Source: Helicobacter vulpis (GTDB lineage Bacteria; Campylobacterota; Campylobacteria; Campylobacterales; Helicobacteraceae). Taken from it: a stretch of DNA of 36,894 nt. The stretch spans positions 1 through 36,894 of the forward strand of contig NZ_QXQT01000015.1 in the NCBI RefSeq assembly GCF_003660395.1, written 5' to 3'. The position numbers and the translations under genes were made by a program. The notes under the pieces were generated by a model. The model was not told where the DNA came from. It did not search any database and worked only from the letters and a program-made list of their open reading frames with translations. Shown piece after piece: positions 24,520-31,426 of this stretch (its first letter is position 1; every line of letters starts with the position of its first letter).

Positions 24520-26085
24520 GTGATCGCCAATTTGGACACCCTAAAGTCCCAATTAGACATCATTTTCATTTTGGAGAGTCTAGGCCTAGAAATGCGCCGG
24601 GTTGGCAGTGTATACAGCGCGCTCTGCCCCCTGCACATAGAGAAGACCCCCAGCTTCATCATCCACCCTTTTAAAAAGATTTGGAAATGTTATGGCTGTG
24701 GCAAGAGCGGGGACATCTTTAATTTCTTGCAGGAACTCAAAGGGGTGGACTTCAAGGCGGCTATAGAAGAGGTCGCCAAACTCTGTAATTTTGCTTTAGA
24801 ATACGACCACACAACTCCCCAAGAGTGGCCCGGTTATGCGATCTTGCAGCAGGCCCACCAGCTTTTTAAGCAAGCCCTAGAGGCCGAGCCCATCGTTTTA
24901 GAGTATCTAGCCAAGCGCGGGCTAAGTGAGGCCCAGATTCAAGACTACGGCCTAGGATACGCGCACTCTAGCGTGCACAACGCGCTCTTAAAACATTATC
25001 CTTTGCAAGCCTTAGAAGAGTGCGGGTTACCTAGAGGTTTTTTTGATTGGCGCATTCTCTACCCGCTCAAAGATTTTAAGGGGAGGTTATGTGGCTTTAG
25101 CGGGGGTATTTGCATCCCGCGCACCCCTTTCCAAAAGGACCTTCAAATCCCCAAGTACAAAAATTCCAAAGAAAGCCGGTATTTTTCTAAATCCGGGGTT
25201 CTGTGGAATTTGGATCGCGCCCGTCCACACATTATAGCCCACAAGCAGGTCATCATATGTGAAGGTTTTTTAGACGTGGCCGGGTTTGAAAAATGGGGTT
25301 ACAATAATGCCGTGTGTTGTGTGGGCACCGCCTTCACTTTGCAGCATTTAGAATTTTTGCGCACGCTCAATGTAGAAATTTGCTTTTGTTTTGATCAAGA
25401 CAGCGCGGGGGAACAAGCCACCAGCCGCGCCCTAGAGATGTGTTTTAAGCACCCCCAGCCCTATACGCACACCGCTGTCATCAAGCTAGCAGAAGGCCTA
25501 AAAGACATGGGAGAGGCCTTACTCTTGAGCGCAAAACCCCCCCTATTAAAGACACACGGGTGGAAGTATTACGCGCGTGGGTTGCTAGCCCCTAGCCACC
25601 CCCCCCACCAGCGCGACACCAATTATAAAAACCTCTTGGGGCTCATCAAGAACTACCCCCCTTTTTTAAAAGATTTTTGTTTAAGCACCCTAGGTGTGCA
25701 CAAGCCCATCGCCCCCCAGATCGCACAAAAGGTGGCCAAATTGCATGAAGCCCACCCCGGTCTGCATGCCAACCCCCTATGGCTAGAGGGGCGCATCTTA
25801 GCGACCATGCTCATAGACCGGGGTTTTTGCTACACCGCCAAGAGCTTTTTAAGCAAGGAAGATTTCAGCTTAAAAGCCGAATTTGAGGCGATTTGTTTGG
25901 AGCATTTTAATGTATTGGCCGGGCTAGAAAAGCGCTTTAAACCCCTAGAATTGCCCCATCAAGAGCCAAGCCTAAAGGCCTTCAAAATCCAAGCCCTCCA
26001 AGCCTCTTTTAAAGAGGCCTTTAACCGGGGCGATCTCCAGCTAGCTTTTTTATTGCAAAAAAAGTTAAGCAGTATGCTTAACTAA
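24520..26085 (+). CDS. DnaG-like phage primase
   Basis: 521 residues from GTG 24520. An N-terminal CHC2 zinc finger is present (LCPLHIEKTPS at about 34-44, KCYGCGKSGD at about 57-66, giving C-x2-H ... C-x2-C). The DnaG catalytic core is shown by a YGLGYA segment, a TOPRIM domain with IICEGFLDVAGFEKWG (about 243-259), and CFDQDSAGEQA (about 290-300). The last 190 residues are a divergent helical domain. No strong ribosome binding site is visible. With the helicase it makes a self-contained replication module. Confidence 0.9.
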   Translation: MIANLDTLKSQLDIIFILESLGLEMRRVGSVYSALCPLHIEKTPSFIIHPFKKIWKCYGCGKSGDIFNFLQELKGVDFKAAIEEVAKLCNFALEYDHTTPQEWPGYAILQQAHQLFKQALEAEPIVLEYLAKRGLSEAQIQDYGLGYAHSSVHNALLKHYPLQALEECGLPRGFFDWRILYPLKDFKGRLCGFSGGICIPRTPFQKDLQIPKYKNSKESRYFSKSGVLWNLDRARPHIIAHKQVIICEGFLDVAGFEKWGYNNAVCCVGTAFTLQHLEFLRTLNVEICFCFDQDSAGEQATSRALEMCFKHPQPYTHTAVIKLAEGLKDMGEALLLSAKPPLLKTHGWKYYARGLLAPSHPPHQRDTNYKNLLGLIKNYPPFLKDFCLSTLGVHKPIAPQIAQKVAKLHEAHPGLHANPLWLEGRILATMLIDRGFCYTAKSFLSKEDFSLKAEFEAICLEHFNVLAGLEKRFKPLELPHQEPSLKAFKIQALQASFKEAFNRGDLQLAFLLQKKLSSMLN

Positions 26086-26098
26086 GGCAGTTGCGGGG

Positions 26099-26356
26099 CT
26101 AAAGCTTAAAAATATCGGCATGGGTGCCCAAACGCCCTAATTCTAGGGTGTCTTCTTGAATGCGGTAAAGCAGAAGCAAGTCCGGTTTTACATGGCATTC
26201 TAAAAAGCCCCCTAAGCCCCCCTTTAGCCCATGGGATCGCGCTGATGGGGGCAAAGCCTCTTTATTGAGCAAAAGATGTAGGATGTGCACCAGTGGTGCG
26301 CTCAAACCTATGCGCTTTAAGTCCTTTTTAAAGGCTTGAGATTCTTTAATGCGCAT
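26099..26356 (-). CDS. YafQ-family mRNA interferase toxin
   Basis: 85 residues of the RelE superfamily. It starts RIKESQAFKKDLKR. SHGLKGGLGGFLECHVKPDL and GRLGTHADIF carry the residues used by YafQ (His in SHGL, His and Asp in ECHVKPD, His in GTHAD), so the site appears intact. It overlaps the antitoxin by 11 bases, transcribed toward the primase gene (convergent, 13-base gap). Confidence 0.88.
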   Translation of the reverse strand: MRIKESQAFKKDLKRIGLSAPLVHILHLLLNKEALPPSARSHGLKGGLGGFLECHVKPDLLLLYRIQEDTLELGRLGTHADIFKL

Positions 26357-26483
26357 CGTCTAATTCTTTAAGCGCCTCTAGGGTCTCTTCATTGGGCTTT
26401 AGTACACTCTCTAGTACTTCTAGCACGCTCAAGCCCTGTAATTCAAGCAGTTGCACCAAACTATCTGGGATTTCTACCAACAT
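26346..26483 (-). CDS. Small antitoxin partner of the YafQ-like toxin
   Basis: 45 residues from ATG 26483, with TTGGAGG 4 bases upstream. The acidic, leucine-rich sequence (MLVEIPDSLVQLLELQGLSV onward, ending ELDDAH) suits a RelB/DinJ-like antitoxin whose C-terminal part wraps the toxin, but it is shorter than usual (about 80-90). The DNA-binding domain may be truncated or reduced. It is translationally coupled to the toxin gene. Confidence 0.7.
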   Translation of the reverse strand: MLVEIPDSLVQLLELQGLSVLEVLESVLKPNEETLEALKELDDAH

Positions 26484-26517
26484 GAGGCCTCCAAAGTGTT
26501 TTTCTAGCCCCCCGCGC

Positions 26518-26541
26518 TATTCTAGTGTGTTTGGCTTAAAC
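26518..26541 (-). promoter_or_regulatory. 24-bp promoter repeat, copy A (toxin-antitoxin operon)
   Basis: This 24-base element matches 26798-26821 at 23 of 24 positions. On the minus strand it ends ACACACTAGAATA, with TAGAAT (26524-26519) as a -10 box 35 bases before the antitoxin ATG. Confidence 0.6.
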
Positions 26542-26593
26542 TTTTGATTCTAGAAAAATTAAGTTATTGTATTTTACAATGGTGTTAGTGGTC

Positions 26594-26622
26594 AAGGGGG
26601 GCTTAAAGCCCCCCTTTTGGTT
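26594..26622. terminator. GC-rich hairpin, rho-independent terminator
   Basis: AAGGGGGGCTTAAAGCCCCCCTT (stem GGGGGGCTT/AAAGCCCCCC, 26596-26614) is followed on the plus strand by TTTTGGTTT. It can end plus-strand transcripts leaving the primase region. On the minus strand it lies directly behind the small ORF at 26622-26681, though the T run is weaker there. Confidence 0.7.
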
Positions 26623-26681
26623 TAATATAGTGGTTGTGCGAAAACCACTAAAACCAACAACACCACGAGAAGAACTCTCAT
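26622..26681 (-). CDS. 19-residue hydrophobic peptide, candidate Ibs-like type I toxin (copy 1)
   Basis: ATG 26681-26679 to TAA 26624-26622 encodes MRVLLVVLLVLVVFAQPLY, a single hydrophobic helix with an aromatic end. It is very like Ibs toxins of the enterobacterial Ibs-Sib type I systems in length, composition and final Tyr. AAAGGAGA lies 7 bases upstream. The leader (26682-26790) shares a series of motifs in the same order with the leader of the ORF at 30447: TATTTGGCG, a hairpin (8-base inverted repeat, 26733-26750), GGGTTAGG, and GGCAGTGGGTGGC, then the ribosome binding site. I did not find a strong antisense promoter here (TACAAT at 26575-26580 is the only plus-strand candidate). A leader peptide is the main alternative. 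Confidence 0.55.
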   Translation of the reverse strand: MRVLLVVLLVLVVFAQPLY

Positions 26682-26797
26682 GCTTGGCTCTCCTTTCTGG
26701 GGTGCCACCCACTGCCGACCCCTAACCCATAACTTTAAGCAAGCTTAAAGCATTGCGCCAAATACCGCACAAAAGGCAAGCCAAACACTGCTAGGGT

Positions 26798-26821
26798 TAT
26801 TCTAGTGTGTTTGCCTTAAAC
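26798..26821 (-). promoter_or_regulatory. 24-bp promoter repeat, copy B (small hydrophobic ORF)
   Basis: Second copy of the 24-base element, one mismatch from 26518-26541. TAGAAT at 26804-26799 on the minus strand would start a transcript near 26791, about 110 bases before the 19-residue ORF. Confidence 0.55.
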
Positions 26822-26831
26822 CCTAGCCCCT

Positions 26832-26893
26832 TTTAACCCTTGATTTTTGTTGTGCATTATGTTTTACTAGCCCATTTAAAAAAAAGGGAATAG
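26832..26893 (+). promoter_or_regulatory. Putative promoter of the virion gene block
   Basis: TTTTAACCCTTGATTTT at 26831-26847 recurs at 30560-30576 upstream of another virion gene. In both, TTGATT (26840-26845) can serve as a -35. Here TTTACT at about 26863-26868 is a possible -10. AAAAAAAAGGGAATAGAG (26877-26894) supplies the ribosome binding site of the scaffold gene. Confidence 0.45.
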
Positions 26894-26894
26894 A

Positions 26895-27470
26895 GTGGAC
26901 GCACAACCCAGTTTAGCAGAGCAAGAGGTCCAGCTAGAGACGCTCAAAAGAGAAATCAAGCAATCTGAAGATTCGCTAGAAAGCGACTTTGCCAAATACG
27001 CCACACAAAACATCGATGCGGATTTAGAGGGGCTTTTTTTTGACGACAAAGAAGCCTTTGTAAAAAAACTCCTAGAGATGCAAAACACCTTTCTAAAAGA
27101 AAATCTAGGGGCCAAGGTGGAGCAGGCCAACACGCTCCAAGATCAAATCAACACCAAAAAAGGCCAGCAAGAGATCGAGGCGGCTAAAGAGGCCTTTCTA
27201 GCCAAGCACCCGGAGGCCAAGCTAGAAGAGATGCTAGCCTTCTATGAGGACGACCTCCCCCCCAAGTATAAAAAAGAGTTGGATAATTTGGATTCACAGG
27301 CCTTTTTTGAGGCCCTTTACGAGCTTTTCAAAGCCTTTAAGGGCCCAAAAGAGCCCCAAGAAGAGCCCCAAGAAGAGCCCCAAGAAGAGGAATTACCCCA
27401 GCGCGCTCAAGGCAACCCGGGGGCTAGCGGGGCAGATACCCCCCCCGATCTAGTGATGAATCGATTTTAA
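26895..27470 (+). CDS. Probable phage scaffolding protein
   Basis: 191 residues from GTG 26895. Acidic and strongly helical, it opens AQPSLAEQEVQLETLKREIK and has a C-terminal Pro/Glu repeat (EEPQEEPQEEP) before a disordered tail ending DLVMNRF. Composition, size and place 12 bases before the major capsid gene fit a scaffolding protein. No catalytic protease motif is seen. Confidence 0.65.
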   Translation: MDAQPSLAEQEVQLETLKREIKQSEDSLESDFAKYATQNIDADLEGLFFDDKEAFVKKLLEMQNTFLKENLGAKVEQANTLQDQINTKKGQQEIEAAKEAFLAKHPEAKLEEMLAFYEDDLPPKYKKELDNLDSQAFFEALYELFKAFKGPKEPQEEPQEEPQEEELPQRAQGNPGASGADTPPDLVMNRF

Positions 27471-27482
27471 CAGGAGTGAAGC

Positions 27483-28664
27483 ATGAGTTTAAGCGCTTTG
27501 AATCAAATCAATTTAGCCAATTGGAAGAACGACCCCAATGTGAGTGTCAAGATCGCCGAGCAGATCGAGGCGGCTAGTTGGAAAAAAAGCCCCTTTGAGC
27601 CCCTCGCAGGCAGGGGGAGTGATAGAGGGGTGCGCACCTATATTGTGGAGGATAACCAGCCCTACCGGCCCCGTTTAAAAGCCCAATTGAGCGGATCGGG
27701 GGTTAGAGGAAACAGCGATTTTAATAGCAATTTTGACAATCTGGAAATTTTGAGTCAGACGATTTACCCAGAAGTCGTGGGCAACGCCATTAAGAGTGAG
27801 ATCAAGCATTACAGCGCGCTAAAGCATATTGACTTTATTAAGGAAGCTAGTGATAGCTTGACGGAGTGGATAGCCAGCAAGCGCGATCGCGCCCTAGTGT
27901 GCGCCCTTTCTAACGACTTGACTAACGCGGTGGTGTGCGATTTAGCAGAAGGGTTTAAAACCCCCGCCCCGGGTGATGACGTGCCCAAGTTAGCCCAAAA
28001 GATCACCCCAGATGACACGATGAATCTCAAGGCCCTAAGACGCGCGATTTTTCAAGCCCGCGCGGGGCTCAAATACAATAACCAACAGGCTTTTCCTTTA
28101 AAGCCCATTAGGAGTGAGATGGTTACCACTGGGGGAGTGAGTGTGCAAAATTACAGCTATATCATCTTGTTGGATAGTTTTGCCATCAACCAGCTCAAAA
28201 GCGATAAAGAATACCAAGACCTGCAAAAATACGCCGGGGTGAGAGGGGATAAGAACGCGCTCTTTAGCGGGATTGTGGGCATTGTGGATAATTGCCCGGT
28301 GATTGACATGGGGGTGTGGACTAGTGTCAATGTGGGGCTATTAAATAGCGATGTCTCAGATAGCGAATTTGAAGCCCATCTGAATAAACAGAATGTAACC
28401 CAAGTTACCCCCCCTAGCAGCTATGCAAACACGACTTCTGTGAGCATTGGCGCGCTCATTGGGGCTAGCGCGCTCGTCTTGGCGGGTAATTCTGTGGTGC
28501 ATTTTTACATCAATGAGAGCGAAGACGCGGGGCGCAAGACCATCTGTGGGGTGGATCGAGTCCTAGGGGTCTCTAAGGCGCGTTTTATGAGCGCTGGAGG
28601 GGTGGATAGCATCTACAATAATAGCGATTTTGCCGTGATTGGGCTTTTTAGCGCCAAACACTAG
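27483..28664 (+). CDS. Major capsid protein, N4-gp56 type
   Basis: 393 residues that assemble the phage head. It opens SLSALNQINLANWKNDPNVS. The segments SQTIYPEVVGNAIKSEIKHY and SLTEWIASKRDRALVCALSN and the later YIILLDSFAINQLKSDKEYQ resemble N4-gp56-family HK97-fold capsid proteins found in short-tailed phages, including Helicobacter phages. AACAGGAG precedes ATG 27483. The position after the scaffold and before small head proteins agrees. Confidence 0.8.
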   Translation: MSLSALNQINLANWKNDPNVSVKIAEQIEAASWKKSPFEPLAGRGSDRGVRTYIVEDNQPYRPRLKAQLSGSGVRGNSDFNSNFDNLEILSQTIYPEVVGNAIKSEIKHYSALKHIDFIKEASDSLTEWIASKRDRALVCALSNDLTNAVVCDLAEGFKTPAPGDDVPKLAQKITPDDTMNLKALRRAIFQARAGLKYNNQQAFPLKPIRSEMVTTGGVSVQNYSYIILLDSFAINQLKSDKEYQDLQKYAGVRGDKNALFSGIVGIVDNCPVIDMGVWTSVNVGLLNSDVSDSEFEAHLNKQNVTQVTPPSSYANTTSVSIGALIGASALVLAGNSVVHFYINESEDAGRKTICGVDRVLGVSKARFMSAGGVDSIYNNSDFAVIGLFSAKH

Positions 28665-28672
28665 GAGAGAGT

Positions 28673-29026
28673 ATGGAGCAAAAAGTACACAATGTGAGTT
28701 ATTTGGCCAAGGTGGTTTTTAACCTAGACAAAGAGCAAGTAGATTTAGTGGTGGTCCCCAAGGGGGCAGAGGTGATCAGCGTGAATCTAGAAATCACCCA
28801 GCCTAGCGTAGGGAACACGTTGGTAGATGTGGGCTTGAAAGACGCGCAAGACTTTTTTATGAACGATGTCAGCGCGCAGACTAAAGGGTGGGAAGAAAGT
28901 CAAGCGCGTTTGAGCAGCCAAACCACCCAAGTGATCCAAGCGCGTATCACCACCCCAGACAAGCAGGCGCAAGCCATCTTAAGGGTGTTGTATTTCTTGC
29001 CCAGTGTGATCTCTGTAGAGTATTGA
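28673..29026 (+). CDS. Hypothetical head protein, possibly capsid decoration
   Basis: 117 residues, MEQKVHNVSYLAKVVFNLDK onward, predicted beta-rich (VVVPKGAEVISVNLEITQPS ... QAILRVLYFLPSV). AGGAGAG lies before ATG 28673. A small beta-rich product directly after the major capsid gene is where cement or decoration proteins are often found, but I recognise no family. Confidence 0.55.
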   Translation: MEQKVHNVSYLAKVVFNLDKEQVDLVVVPKGAEVISVNLEITQPSVGNTLVDVGLKDAQDFFMNDVSAQTKGWEESQARLSSQTTQVIQARITTPDKQAQAILRVLYFLPSVISVEY

Positions 29027-29028
29027 TC

Positions 29029-29340
29029 ATGAGGCCTTTTGATTTTGGCCTAGGCAGTGGAGGGTTAGCAGGAGGGGGCATGAGTAGTGGGGCTCTTGGG
29101 GCTATTGGGCAGGGGCTAAACACCGCCCTAGGCATTGCGTCTTTAGGGGTGGGAATTTGGGCCACAGACCAGCAGATCAAGCAGTCTAAAAAAGCCCTAG
29201 GCCTAGCGCGTGAACAATGGTTAGAGGAAAAAAAGCGCTATGACGCGCGGGAGAAAGAACGCCTACAAGCCAACGCCACCATAGGTGCGAGCGCTAACAC
29301 CTATGACCTTAGCCCTGCAGGGCCCATGTTGCGAGAATAG
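29029..29340 (+). CDS. Small phage virion or membrane-interacting protein
   Basis: 103 residues from ATG 29029, 2 bases after the previous stop and without its own ribosome binding site, so probably coupled. The N-terminus is Gly-rich (FGLGSGGLAGGGMSSGALGA), followed by a hydrophobic segment (LNTALGIASLGVGIWA) and a charged helix (LAREQWLEEKKRYDAREKER). The layout suits an internal virion protein that inserts into membrane during DNA ejection; that is inference. Confidence 0.55.
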   Translation: MRPFDFGLGSGGLAGGGMSSGALGAIGQGLNTALGIASLGVGIWATDQQIKQSKKALGLAREQWLEEKKRYDAREKERLQANATIGASANTYDLSPAGPMLRE

Positions 29341-29733
29341 ATGCGTTTAGTCAATTTAGGAGCAAAAACCCAAGTGCAATTACAGGACAAGTACGGCCGC
29401 ATAAAAGCCACTTGGCAGGGGGAAGTCTTAAGCTTACCATTGAGTGTGGGTACTAGCGTGTACTATTGCAAGGGGTTAGCCTTTTTTGTGCTCCCTGGAG
29501 AGGGGGAGCTAAACCCCCAAGATTGCCCTAAGAATTTTAATTTTATGCATTTAGAGCCAAGTGCGCTGGACGCTTACTTGGTGGTCGGCCAGATGAGTGT
29601 CGATCCTATCCAAAGGGTGCTCATCAGTGATTTTATGTACGTGTATGAAAAAAATATTTTAAAAGGGTGTTTGTACCTAAACCCCCCCTTTTTTGAGGAC
29701 ATAGAAAGAGAGTTAATCCATGGTGGACGCTAA
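29341..29733 (+). CDS. Hypothetical phage structural protein
   Basis: 130 residues; the ATG follows the previous stop directly (TAGATG). Mixed alpha/beta with an SH3-like opening (RLVNLGAKTQVQLQDKYGRI). No family recognised. The last 14 bases overlap the next gene. It is probably part of the head-completion cluster. Confidence 0.55.
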   Translation: MRLVNLGAKTQVQLQDKYGRIKATWQGEVLSLPLSVGTSVYYCKGLAFFVLPGEGELNPQDCPKNFNFMHLEPSALDAYLVVGQMSVDPIQRVLISDFMYVYEKNILKGCLYLNPPFFEDIERELIHGGR

Positions 29734-30304
29734 TGAAGTGGAGCACAAAGTACGCGCGCGGCTTAAGGATGTGCCTAGCCCCCAAGCGCGCTTTAGTGAA
29801 ATGGAGATCTTAGACGCGCTCAATTCCACCGCCGCGCAGCTTATTTTAGAGTTCAAGCTAAACCGCACCCCCAAGGCCAAGAGCTTAACCCATTCTAGCC
29901 CCCTTTTGCGCGCCCCCTATCTCTTGGGCGTGTTAGAAGCGCGCTTTGAGGGGCAGATTCTCATGCAGCGCACCAGTGTGCCCATGTTGGAGGGATTAGC
30001 CCTTTTTATCCAAGAAGAGGCCCTAAGCATCACCCCTTTTAAGCCGGGGACTTTGAGCGTGATCTACTACGCTTATAAGCCCATTGAGAGCACAGAAGAA
30101 CCCCTACCTTTGCCCGCGTTGGCCACGGACGCGCTGGTCTATGGGGTCCTCTCTCTCTTGCTAGAAGTCCCCACGGATGAAACCAATCTCAATAAAATCG
30201 GGGTCTTTAAGAACTTGTTCAAAGAAGCGAAAAATATGTTGGCAATGTATTTGAACAATTTGTACGCCTCAGCAAACTACACTTCTAGGGTGGTACGGGT
30301 GTAG
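29720..30304 (+). CDS. Phage adaptor-like protein (head-tail connector)
   Basis: 194 residues, from ATG 29720. The helical opening EVEHKVRARLKDVPSPQARF followed by EMEILDALNSTAAQLILEF is typical of phage adaptor or head-completion proteins. So is the later LPLPALATDALVYGVLSLLL, the patch seen in gp6/gp16-like adaptors. It is last in the coupled series from the capsid gene. Confidence 0.6.
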   Translation: MVDANEVEHKVRARLKDVPSPQARFSEMEILDALNSTAAQLILEFKLNRTPKAKSLTHSSPLLRAPYLLGVLEARFEGQILMQRTSVPMLEGLALFIQEEALSITPFKPGTLSVIYYAYKPIESTEEPLPLPALATDALVYGVLSLLLEVPTDETNLNKIGVFKNLFKEAKNMLAMYLNNLYASANYTSRVVRV

Positions 30305-30339
30305 CGCCCCCCAAAGCTTTAAAAGTCCGCTTTTTCTGT

Positions 30340-30345
30340 TATAAT
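30340..30345 (+). promoter_or_regulatory. -10 box of the second small hydrophobic ORF
   Basis: A perfect TATAAT at 30340-30345, 35 bases after the adaptor gene. Transcription should begin near 30352, about 95 bases before the small ORF, leaving a structured leader. Confidence 0.6.
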
Positions 30346-30351
30346 GTCAAT

Positions 30352-30504
30352 GTAGGCCGTGTCGTTACTTCTTTGGATATTTGGCGTATCAGCGCAAGCT
30401 GAGGGTTAGGTAGGTAGTGGGCGACCTCCTGAAAGGAGGTAACGATATGCATAGAATGCTGATAATCTTAGCGTTGATGATGCTACTTGTCCAGTGTCTC
30501 CGCT
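30352..30504 (-). ncRNA. Predicted antisense RNA to the small hydrophobic ORF
   Basis: Inferred only from the minus-strand promoter at 30539-30511. The transcript would begin near 30504 and fully complement the ORF. The 3' end is not determinable; the extent given is the overlap with the predicted sense mRNA. The strand-opposed layout matches Sib/IsoA-type antitoxin RNAs. Confidence 0.35.
30389..30440 (+). promoter_or_regulatory. Structured leader with sequestered Shine-Dalgarno
   Basis: Hairpin 1: TCAGC-GCAA-GCTGA (30389-30402), a 5-bp stem with a GNRA tetraloop. After GGGTTAGG and GGTAGTGGGCG comes hairpin 2: ACCTCCT-GAA-AGGAGGT (30424-30440), a perfect 7-bp stem in which one arm is the whole Shine-Dalgarno sequence, 6 bases before ATG 30447. 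Translation should be off unless the hairpin is opened. Confidence 0.75.
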
Positions 30505-30506
30505 AG
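30447..30506 (+). CDS. 19-residue hydrophobic peptide, candidate Ibs-like type I toxin (copy 2)
   Basis: ATG 30447 to TAG 30506 encodes MHRMLIILALMMLLVQCLR, a single membrane-spanning helix with basic ends. It has the same length as the ORF at 26622-26681 and a homologous leader (TATTTGGCG 30378-30386, hairpin, GGGTTAGG 30403-30410, GGTAGTGGG, then GAAAGGAG). A perfect TATAAT drives it, and an opposing TTGACA-17-CACAAT promoter faces it from downstream. That is the layout of type I toxin-antitoxin loci (toxin mRNA with sequestered ribosome binding site plus antisense RNA). A regulatory leader peptide is the alternative, but the next gene is 140 bases further on and has its own promoter. Confidence 0.6.
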   Translation: MHRMLIILALMMLLVQCLR

Positions 30507-30510
30507 GGTT

Positions 30511-30539
30511 ATTGTGCCTCTTTTTGATTGATTTGTCAA
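30511..30539 (-). promoter_or_regulatory. Antisense promoter, candidate antitoxin RNA
   Basis: On the minus strand TTGACA (30539-30534), a spacer of exactly 17 bases, and CACAAT (30516-30511) make one of the best promoters in the window. Transcription would start near 30504, at the stop codon of the 19-residue ORF, and run antisense over the ORF and its ribosome-binding hairpin. Confidence 0.6.
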
Positions 30540-30559
30540 GCCCCCTTTAATCTGTGTTT

Positions 30560-30594
30560 TTTTAACCCTTGATTTTACTTGGGCTTTTGCGCTT
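30560..30594 (+). promoter_or_regulatory. Putative promoter of the fibre gene block
   Basis: TTGATT (30570-30575), an 18-base spacer, and TTAAAT (30594-30599). The TTTTAACCCTTGATTTT word is shared with the scaffold-gene promoter region at 26831. The remaining gap to 30645 holds no gene. Confidence 0.45.
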
Positions 30595-30645
30595 AAATAG
30601 CCCCATGTTGAGCGGTGTGTCATTTCTTTTTAGGGTGGTTAGAGT

Positions 30646-31416
30646 ATGAATGTGAACCGCTTTGTGCGCGCTTTTCTAGCCCTAAGAGAGGCCCTGCAAA
30701 CCCAGAATTTTAGCACCAAAGAATTACACCAGTTGTGCTTACAAGGGGCCATAGAGTGCGAGAAGCTCTATTTAGAAGAGACGCGTCTAGGTTTAGAAGA
30801 AGCGCGTGGTAGCCTAGAGGGGCTACAGGTCAAGGCCAAGCTAGAGCTAGAGCGCGCTACCACCCGCGCCCAGCTAGAGGGCGCCAAGGCGGGCATGTTA
30901 AACACCTTGATACAATGCCATAGCATGTTAAAGAGCCTCAAAGACAACGCGGCCATCAACCGCGCTAACGCCTATGTGAGTTTTTTAAATGTCGTAGGGA
31001 ATGCGACCAATGGGAGTGGGATCGCCCAGCACGCCGATAATGTGATCCGCACCATCAATAAGATCGGCCTAGATCAGAGCAACGCCGGGCTAGATGGGTA
31101 TTTAAACCAAATTAGCCAAGCTTTAGGGCAGTTGGGCAATTTAGAAAGCCATGGCGATTATATTGAAGTGTTTGCCTCCAGCCTAGAGACCACCCCAGAC
31201 TATCCGGTGAAAATTTGGGGGTACTCCACCCTCAAAGACGCTAAAGAGAGTTTCGCCCTAGATGGGCGTTTTTTCTGTGCGGGCAACACGATGTTTTTTA
31301 AAGAACACGTTCCTAAAAGCTATGCGGTGAGCTTTGTGAGCCAGAATCACCACGCCCGCCTAGAAAAAAGCCTTAATCTTGTGGTCAGCCCCCCCCTAGC
31401 CCCTATTAATCCTTAA
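30646..31416 (+). CDS. Hypothetical phage virion protein
   Basis: 256 residues. The N-terminal half is helical with long charged and coiled-coil stretches (RLGLEEARGSLEGLQVKAKL). Residues about 90-170 are Asn/Gly/Leu-rich, and the C-terminal quarter is beta-like (YPVKIWGYSTLKDAKESFAL ... SYAVSFVSQNHHAR). It is placed directly before the fibre gene (10-base gap). It may be an internal or tail protein; no family recognised. Confidence 0.55.
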   Translation: MNVNRFVRAFLALREALQTQNFSTKELHQLCLQGAIECEKLYLEETRLGLEEARGSLEGLQVKAKLELERATTRAQLEGAKAGMLNTLIQCHSMLKSLKDNAAINRANAYVSFLNVVGNATNGSGIAQHADNVIRTINKIGLDQSNAGLDGYLNQISQALGQLGNLESHGDYIEVFASSLETTPDYPVKIWGYSTLKDAKESFALDGRFFCAGNTMFFKEHVPKSYAVSFVSQNHHARLEKSLNLVVSPPLAPINP

Positions 31417-31426
31417 AGGAGTGAAC

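Noticed and set aside
26575-26580. TACAAT as antisense promoter for the small ORF at 26622
   Set aside because: No -35 at a fitting distance, and the strong hairpin at 26594-26622 would end the transcript before it reaches the ORF.
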